This document shows positions 34,951 to 39,807 of a stretch of 39,807 bases of DNA, in pieces (the first letter of the stretch is position 1; the number at the start of each line of letters is the position of its first letter). The stretch covers positions 1-39,807 of the forward strand of contig JAEYSV010000062.1 of the NCBI GenBank assembly GCA_023434365.1, given 5' to 3'. The notes beneath the pieces are model-generated. The model was not told where the DNA came from. It was given only the letters and a program-made list of their open reading frames with translations, and ran no database searches. Both the position numbers and the translations under genes were made by a program. Source of the stretch: Bacillota bacterium. Lineage in GTDB: Bacteria; Bacillota; Clostridia; Lachnospirales; Lachnospiraceae.

Positions 34951-35204
34951 CTATAATCCAATATATGCAATAAACTGACTTAGAAAGAACCCCGAATACT
35001 CAAGACAGCCCCTAACCACCGGCATGAATTTAACAATAAATATAATCAAAACACTCTAATCTCTCATATATCACAAAACACTCCTAAGTACCCCTCACCT
35101 AGTTCCTAGCTATTCACCCACATCACCAATTACCTAACTCCCTCACTGTCCCTAAAACTCTTACTACCTATCCACTCTCAGCTCAAATCCACCCATCGAT
35201 ATTA
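34951..35204. other. Pyrimidine-rich intergenic stretch
   Basis: No open frame. The plus strand is C/T rich and looks like a decayed version of the adjacent TTCACT repeats (scattered CTCAC and CACTC words). A promoter for the small hypothetical gene must lie in its left end, but no convincing one was seen. Confidence 0.4.
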
Positions 35205-35460
35205 TCCGCTCTTCACTGCCCATATAAGGCTCTTCGTTCTTCTCCATCTTTTTTTCATTCTTCACTGCCCTTTTAAGGCTCTTAGTTCATCATTGCCCTT
35301 AAAGGCTCTTCGCTATCTTTTTCCGCTCTTCACTCTTCACTCTTAGTTCTTCACTATCTTTTCATCCTCTTCACTCTTAGTTCTTCACTATCTTTTCATC
35401 CTCTTCGTTCTTCACTGCCCTTAAAATGCTCTTCACTCTTCACTCTTATCTCTTCACTTT
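35205..35460. repeat. TTCACT-word repeat, cluster C
   Basis: Some 14 TTCACT or TTCGTT words joined by ATCTTTTC, GCCCTTAA or short linkers. A 36-39-base unit (CTTCACTATCTTTTCATC, then CTCTTCACTCTTAGTT) repeats around 35340-35405. The array ends at the stop of sigK (35460-35462). Confidence 0.75.
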
Positions 35461-36101
35461 TACTCTAGATGTATATTCGCCTCACTAAAACTATCCCTTA
35501 ATTTTTTCAATGCTTTCTTTTCAATTCTACTAACGTATGACCTGGATATTCCAAGCATAATCGCTATTTTTCGTTGTGTTACTTCCTTCCTGTCTCCAAG
35601 TCCGTATCGAAGCCAAATGATTTGTTTTTCCCGTTTAGTCAGCACCTGATCCATCAATCCATACATTTTTACAATGTTTTGCTTCACTTCCAGTTCCTCA
35701 ACAACATCAACATCGGCACATTCTAAAATATCCAATAGATTGATTTCATTGCCCTCTTTATCTGCTCCGATTGGTTCATAAAGATATACTTCTTTTGACT
35801 GCTTTTTATCACTACGAAGCATCATAAGGAGTTCATTATCAATACACCGAGATGCATACGTGGCAAGGCGAATTCCTTTACCAATGTCAAACGTATCGAT
35901 TGCCTTTATCAAACCAATAGTACCAATGGAGATCAAATCTTCTGTATCTCGATCGCTGGCATTGTACTTTTTTACGATATGAGCTACGAGTCGTTGATTT
36001 CGTTCTATCAGTATTGCTCTGGCATTCATATCGCCTGATTTGCACAGCTTAAGATACATCTGCTCTTCTTTGGTGCTTAATGGTTTTGGAAAAGACTTCA
36101 A
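35460..36101 (-). CDS. sigK: Sporulation sigma factor SigK, without pro-sequence
   Basis: A 213-residue sigma-70 family factor that directs late mother-cell transcription in sporulation. Region 2 shows ERNQRLVAHIVKKY, EDLISIGTIGLIKAI and ATYASRCIDNE; the linker PIGADKEGNEINLLDIL and region 4 GISRSYVSRIEKKALKK are as in SigK. The N-terminus starts at about FPKPLS, which aligns with the mature form of Bacillus SigK: the 20-residue hydrophobic pro-sequence is missing, so no proteolytic activation is needed. The coding sequence is continuous, with no skin element. I prefer the TTG at 36099-36101, six bases after GAGGTG; the GTG at 36110 lacks a ribosome site. A sigma-E-like promoter lies upstream. 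Confidence 0.9.
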   Translation of the reverse strand: MKSFPKPLSTKEEQMYLKLCKSGDMNARAILIERNQRLVAHIVKKYNASDRDTEDLISIGTIGLIKAIDTFDIGKGIRLATYASRCIDNELLMMLRSDKKQSKEVYLYEPIGADKEGNEINLLDILECADVDVVEELEVKQNIVKMYGLMDQVLTKREKQIIWLRYGLGDRKEVTQRKIAIMLGISRSYVSRIEKKALKKLRDSFSEANIHLE

Positions 36102-36132
36102 ACTAAGCACCTCAAATTAATGGTTTATTACC

Positions 36133-36158
36133 ATTGTATGAATTAACGTTGTAATAAG
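36133..36158 (-). promoter_or_regulatory. Sigma-E-like promoter of sigK
   Basis: On the minus strand CATACAAT (36140-36133) matches the sigma-E -10 element, with CTTATT (36158-36153) twelve bases further upstream as a partial -35. The predicted start would be near 36126, about 15 bases ahead of GAGGTG. SigE-dependent transcription of sigK is expected from Bacillus. Confidence 0.5.
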
Positions 36159-36337
36159 TGCCTTTCCCAACCTTATTTTATGAAATAAATTCACCGTTTT
36201 ACTGTACAACTTTATTTTATTAGTATATAATAAAAATATCACCCTATTAATACACTGCTTTACTTAACAATTATAAGTACAACCTTTGGTTTGATAAATC
36301 CTAGCTAGTACATAGCATAAGTAAAGTAGCGAAAAAA

Positions 36338-36376
36338 AACGCTAAAGAGAAGTCTGCTCACTTCTTCTTTAGCGTT
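36338..36376. terminator. Bidirectional terminator after abfA
   Basis: AACGCTAAAGAGAAGT (36338-36353) pairs with 36360-36376 around a six-base loop and one bulge; runs of A and T flank both sides, so it can terminate either strand. It lies 120 bases past the abfA stop. The region 36159-36337 has no gene. Confidence 0.85.
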
Positions 36377-36400
36377 TTTTAATCTCTTCAATCTGTTAAT

Positions 36401-36500
36401 GTCTATACATAGACAATGTCTATTCCTAGACAATGTCTATACATAGACAATGTCTATTCATAGTCAATATCTATTCCTAGTTAATGTCTATTCATCTTTA
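36401..36500. repeat. 17-bp palindromic tandem array after abfA
   Basis: Six units start at 36401, 36418, 36435, 36452, 36469 and 36486, with an exact 17-base period. The best units read GTCTATACATAGACAAT, which holds the palindrome GTCTAT-AC-ATAGAC. The unit nearest the gene is cut short and supplies the stop codon. Confidence 0.9.
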
Positions 36501-38000
36501 TTTTCTTTTCAGTCGAATCACATTCCAGCTCTGTTTTGATAATTGTGAGCGAATCTGTCCGTTCATTACTTCCGAAGAGCCATTGGCATGTGGTAGTACT
36601 TCGTTTGGATTCTCTCTTGTATTCACTGCATTTAAGTTCTCATGCGCTAAAACAAGATGCTCCATTACCTCAAATTCTCCTAAGTCTTGAAGTACAGTCG
36701 ATAATTCAATCGTTTCGTCTAAGGAACGATTAACTGCAAAGATTGTGAGTTCTCCTACTTCTTCCTGATACACAGCAACACTTTCTACATATGGGATATT
36801 CTTAAGCTCCTGTGTGTCATAGCACTCGCAATCCATAGCAGGAGTGAACACAACACCTCTGCCATATAACGAAGCATGCATAAATGGATAAAAAATGGTC
36901 TGGGCCCAGGCCGCTCCGCCGTTTTCAGTCATTATTGGTGCGATTACATTGACTAACTGTGCTAGACACGCCATTTTTACCCTGTCGCTGTTTTTAAGTA
37001 AGGTAATTAAGAGGCACCCTACTACCAAAGCATCTTCAAACGTATACACATCCTCTAACTGAGGTGGCGCTATCTGCCAAGGTGCAATCTTTTTATCCGC
37101 ATCATTGCTATGAAACCATACATTCCATTCATCGAAGGATAACATCATCGTTTTATCAGAATGTTTGATTGTTTTCACATAATCACAGATTGACGCTACT
37201 GATTTGATGAATTGATCCATGTGAAGAGAGCAACCAAGATAGGTTTTTGTATCTCCACTTCGATTATCATAATAATTATGTAATGAGATATAATCCACAT
37301 AATCATAGGTATGTTCCAATACGGTCGCTTCCCATTTGCCAAACGTTGGCATAAAGAGATTAGAACTACCACAGGCTACTAATTCAATCGATGGGTCTAA
37401 TTCCTTCATTACTTTTGCTGATTCACAAGCAATTCGGCCATATTCTTCGGCTGTTTTTGCCCCAATCTGCCAAGGTCCATCCATCTCATTGCCTAAGCAC
37501 CATACTTTGATTCCAAATGGTTTCTCAAAGCCATGTTTCTTTCTAAGATCACTCCAGTAAGTACCACCTTCAAAGTTACAGTATTCAAGTAACTGTCTGG
37601 CTTCCTCTGGGCCTCGGGTTCCCAGATTCACTGCCATCATCACTTCGGTCTGAGCACGTTTTGCCCACTCTGTAAACTCATCAATTCCAACTTCATTCGT
37701 TTCAATCGTGTGCCAGGCAAGTTCCGGTCTTCTTGGTCTAAGCTCCTTAGGGCCAATACCATCTTCAAATCGATAGCCACTAACAAAATTGCCACCAGGG
37801 TAACGTACAATTGGAACATTCAATTCCTTTACCATAGCCAGCACATCCTGACGAAATCCCATATCATCTGCAGTATCATGACTTGGTTCATAGATTCCGC
37901 CATAAACAGCGCGACCTAAATGTTCAATAAATGATCCGTATATTTTCGGATTCACTTCGCCAATTACAAAATTCTTATTTACCAGTAGTTTCGCTTTCAT
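36498..38000 (-). CDS. abfA: Intracellular GH51 alpha-L-arabinofuranosidase
   Basis: A 500-residue family 51 enzyme that removes terminal arabinofuranose from arabinoxylan or arabinan oligosaccharides. The N-terminus has the NPKIYGSFIEHLGRAVYGGIY motif. The acid/base Glu is in WCLGNEMDGPWQ (about 173), and the nucleophile Glu is in LSFDEWNVW (about 292); a beta-sandwich domain follows. There is no signal peptide, so it is cytosolic. It lies 87 bases after lysA with a putative promoter in between, and is preceded by a GAGGAAAA ribosome site. Length is normal. A repeat array abuts its stop codon. Confidence 0.95.
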   Translation of the reverse strand: MKAKLLVNKNFVIGEVNPKIYGSFIEHLGRAVYGGIYEPSHDTADDMGFRQDVLAMVKELNVPIVRYPGGNFVSGYRFEDGIGPKELRPRRPELAWHTIETNEVGIDEFTEWAKRAQTEVMMAVNLGTRGPEEARQLLEYCNFEGGTYWSDLRKKHGFEKPFGIKVWCLGNEMDGPWQIGAKTAEEYGRIACESAKVMKELDPSIELVACGSSNLFMPTFGKWEATVLEHTYDYVDYISLHNYYDNRSGDTKTYLGCSLHMDQFIKSVASICDYVKTIKHSDKTMMLSFDEWNVWFHSNDADKKIAPWQIAPPQLEDVYTFEDALVVGCLLITLLKNSDRVKMACLAQLVNVIAPIMTENGGAAWAQTIFYPFMHASLYGRGVVFTPAMDCECYDTQELKNIPYVESVAVYQEEVGELTIFAVNRSLDETIELSTVLQDLGEFEVMEHLVLAHENLNAVNTRENPNEVLPHANGSSEVMNGQIRSQLSKQSWNVIRLKRK

Positions 38001-38045
38001 CTTTTTTTCCTCTCGTAATCATTTTCTTAAGATGTTGCTATCCTA

Positions 38046-38074
38046 ATGATACTCCGAATAGACCCTGGTTGCAA
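38046..38074 (-). promoter_or_regulatory. Putative promoter of abfA
   Basis: TTGCAA (38074-38069), a 17-base spacer and TATCAT (38051-38046) on the minus strand, about 45 bases ahead of the abfA start. No terminator is seen after lysA, so read-through is also possible. Confidence 0.45.
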
Positions 38075-38087
38075 TCCATTTGATACT

Positions 38088-39347
38088 TTATTGTAGTGGA
38101 AACTTACTCAAATCTAATGTTGCAAAATAATCTTCTTTCGTCTCAGCACGACGAATCATTTGTACGGTATTGTCTTCTTTTAATAACAATTCGGCACTAC
38201 GTAATTTACCATTATAGTTATAACCCATTGCATAACCATGAGCTCCGGTATCATGAAGTACCAGGTAATCTCCAATCTGAATTTCTGGTAGCATACGATC
38301 AATGGCAAATTTATCATTGTTTTCGCATAGCCCACCGGTTACGTCATATTTATAATCGGCTGGCTCATTTTCTTTACCTAGCACAGTGATATGATGATAT
38401 GCCCCATAAATAGCTGGTCTCATCAGGTCCGCTGCACATGCATCACAGCCAATGTATTCTTTGTAAATATGTTTCTGATGAAGAACTTTGGTTACCAGAC
38501 AACCATATGGTCCCATGACAAAACGTCCAAGCTCCGTATAAATGGCTACATCGTCCATGCCTTCTGGCACAAACACTTCTTCATAAGCTTTTCTTACGCC
38601 CTCGCCAATTGCTAAAATATCATTTGGTTCCTGGTCAGGACGGTATGGAATTCCTACTCCACCGGAAAGGTTAATGAACGCAATATGAACACCGGTTTCC
38701 TTTTGTAACTCCACGGCTAGTTCAAATAAAATACGAGCAAGTTTTGGATAGTACTCTTCTGTTACAGTGTTACTAGCTAGGAAGGAGTGAATACCAAAAT
38801 GTTTTACTCCACGCTCTTTTAACATCGTAAAGGCTTGTTTCATCTGTTCTTTTGTTAAGCCGTATTTTGCATCCTTTGGCGTATCCATAATCTGATTTTG
38901 AATTGTAAAATCTCCACCTGGATTATAACGACAAGACATCGTTTCTGGATACTCAGCAATTCCATCAAAGAATTCAATATGCGTTAGGTCATCGAAATTA
39001 ATGATCGCTCCAAGCTTTGCTGCTAGCTCAAAGTCTTCTCGTGGTGTTACGTTACTGGAAAACATGATGTCATGTCCTTTTAGACCTACCTTATCCGATA
39101 GATATAATTCTGTAAAGGAAGAACAGTCTGCTCCAATGCCTTCTTCTTTTAATATATTCATGATGTATGGGTTAGGAGTAGCTTTGACTGCAAAATACTC
39201 TCTAAACCCTTTGTTCCATGCAAAAGCTTGTTTTAATTTTCTAGCATTTTCACGAATCCCTTTTTCGTCATAGATATGAAATGGGGTGGGATAGGTTTTT
39301 GTAATCTCTTCAATCTGATTCAGTGTGACAAAAGGCTTCTTTTCCAT
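38088..39347 (-). CDS. lysA: Diaminopimelate decarboxylase
   Basis: A 419-residue fold-type III PLP enzyme that converts meso-diaminopimelate to L-lysine, the last step of lysine synthesis. The PLP-binding Lys is K55 in YFAVKATPNP. The Gly-rich phosphate loop is LSGGVGIPY, and the substrate-site cysteine motif is GLCENNDKF (about 345). The HIGS-type loop is altered to GIHSFLAS. An alternative assignment as another decarboxylase of this group, such as carboxynorspermidine, is less likely at this length and motif set. The ATG has AAGGAG nine bases upstream, and a near-consensus promoter lies at 39452-39480. The leader of about 95 bases is too short for a lysine riboswitch. Confidence 0.9.
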   Translation of the reverse strand: MEKKPFVTLNQIEEITKTYPTPFHIYDEKGIRENARKLKQAFAWNKGFREYFAVKATPNPYIMNILKEEGIGADCSSFTELYLSDKVGLKGHDIMFSSNVTPREDFELAAKLGAIINFDDLTHIEFFDGIAEYPETMSCRYNPGGDFTIQNQIMDTPKDAKYGLTKEQMKQAFTMLKERGVKHFGIHSFLASNTVTEEYYPKLARILFELAVELQKETGVHIAFINLSGGVGIPYRPDQEPNDILAIGEGVRKAYEEVFVPEGMDDVAIYTELGRFVMGPYGCLVTKVLHQKHIYKEYIGCDACAADLMRPAIYGAYHHITVLGKENEPADYKYDVTGGLCENNDKFAIDRMLPEIQIGDYLVLHDTGAHGYAMGYNYNGKLRSAELLLKEDNTVQMIRRAETKEDYFATLDLSKFPLQ

Positions 39348-39451
39348 GTTTGTTACTCCTTTTTCTATTTTTATAGTATTTTACCATTTGGAATTTTCTA
39401 TTAGTATACGCAACAGGCTGCGTGGGAAACTCTAATCTCTTTGATGTTGAG

Positions 39452-39480
39452 AATATAACATATCAAAAAGGGAAAGTCAA
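39452..39480 (-). promoter_or_regulatory. Strong sigma-A promoter of lysA
   Basis: TTGACT (39480-39475), a 17-base spacer and TATATT (39457-39452) on the minus strand. The predicted start is near 39445. The leader holds a small stem ACGCA/TGCGT (about 39409-39424). Confidence 0.75.
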
Positions 39481-39559
39481 TGAACAGGGCGGCAAAATGG
39501 GGCGTATCCATGATGAAAGTTTTCGATTAGTTCAATCAGTTTTTTCGATTATTATATGG

Positions 39560-39700
39560 TTTACAATCAACATTTCTAACTTATAGAGTGAACTTTCACA
39601 CAAGAAAGAGTCTGGCTTACCAGACTCTAGCGCTGACGCGCTGTCACGATAGTGACAAATTTCATATGCGTGTCATGTGCATCCTCGCGGAGCGTTTTTT
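39560..39700 (+). ncRNA. Candidate structured RNA or repeat-borne hairpin cluster
   Basis: A promoter-like pair TTTACA (39560-39565), 16 bases, TATAGA (39582-39587) on the plus strand is followed by three adjacent hairpins: a 9-bp stem at 39607-39628, AGCGC-TGAC-GCGCT (39629-39642) and TGTCAC-GATA-GTGACA (39642-39657). A T6 run then ends at 39700. The predicted transcript is about 105 bases. It could equally be the front part of the dispersed intergenic repeat. Confidence 0.3.
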
Positions 39701-39785
39701 ATGATATAGGAAATTAGCAATTTCCTATATCGATTAGGGCGTCAAAAGCCCTTCAGAAAACTTGGCTTAGTCAATTTGCACAATT
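39701..39785 (+). repeat. Intergenic dispersed repeat, copy 2, with an extra hairpin
   Basis: Starts right after a T6 run with ATGATATAGG, as copy 1 does. A perfect 13-bp stem (39703-39715 with 39719-39731, loop AGC) is followed by the AGGGC/GCCCT hairpin (39736-39752) and the 16-base block at 39770-39785, which is the reverse complement of 58-73. The remainder of the window to 39807 holds nothing recognisable. Confidence 0.75.
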
Positions 39786-39807
39786 ACAAAGTAAATTAAA
39801 GTGATAC

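Noticed and set aside
36401..36500. CRISPR array
   Set aside because: The units are contiguous 17-bp copies without unique spacers, and no cas genes are present.
37985..38000. Catabolite-repression (cre) site at the abfA start
   Set aside because: It mismatches the consensus and overlaps the first codons; probably chance.
39348..39480. Lysine riboswitch ahead of lysA
   Set aside because: The leader from the predicted start is only about 95 bases and shows no L-box pattern.
39514..39598. Inverted repeat TGAAAGTT ... AACTTTCA
   Set aside because: Arms of eight bases 69 apart in AT-rich DNA are likely by chance.
1..39807. tRNA genes, phage or transposase genes
   Set aside because: No cloverleaf with TTCRANY arm and no recombinase-like protein was found.

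Overview
The window is AT-rich, and all 30 genes I can support lie on the minus strand, so transcription runs from high to low coordinates. Low GC, purine-rich ribosome binding sites, frequent TTG/GTG starts, a SigK sporulation sigma factor, a clostridial NfnAB transhydrogenase and cytosolic GH26/GH36/GH51 glycosidases point to a plant-polysaccharide-degrading, spore-forming Lachnospiraceae (Firmicutes). Lachnoclostridium (Clostridium) phytofermentans is my best guess, by inference only. I found no transposase, integrase, phage gene, tRNA, rRNA or CRISPR array.

Layout in transcription order (high to low). (1) 39.8-36.5 kb: lysA and an intracellular GH51 arabinofuranosidase, followed by an array of 17-bp palindromic repeats and a terminator. 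(2) 36.1-31.9 kb: sigK (no pro-sequence, uninterrupted), a small hypothetical gene, a GNAT acetyltransferase and an Xaa-Pro aminopeptidase; three spacers here are filled with TTCACT-word repeats. (3) 31.6-29.5 kb: two COG0523 metallochaperone GTPases, one with a His/Cys-rich metal-binding repeat and one fused to a DUF1980-like domain, closed by a strong terminator. (4) 29.2-26.0 kb: cytosolic GH36 alpha-galactosidase and GH26 mannanase for galactomannan fragments. (5) 25.8-8.7 kb: a complete Gram-positive type IV pilus locus in the order pilB, pilT, pilC, pilA, pilD, a pilM-pilN fusion, pilO-like, four minor prepilins, and a 1236-residue exported protein, ending in a terminator. (6) 8.6-5.7 kb: a CYTH phosphatase-like gene and the nfnA-nfnB pair. 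(7) 5.6-3.4 kb: a membrane protein with degenerate GGDEF and EAL domains plus a YhhN-like membrane protein. (8) 3.0-0.2 kb: a DUF5688-like protein, a D-lactate dehydrogenase and an SRAP-domain protein.

The most interesting system is the pilus locus. It has a motor with a c-di-GMP-binding-type MshEN domain, a retraction ATPase, a fused PilM-PilN platform, and an apparent H-I-J-K-like tip set in which the K-like member (756 aa) and V/I-like member (457 aa) are unusually large. It is co-transcribed with a very large exported protein of unknown function. In a fibre-degrading clostridium this suggests a surface adhesion or motility machine. Non-coding DNA is also rich in structure: several distinct tandem or dispersed repeat families sit at 5' or 3' gene edges, and an inverted pair of an intergenic repeat lies at the two ends of the window.
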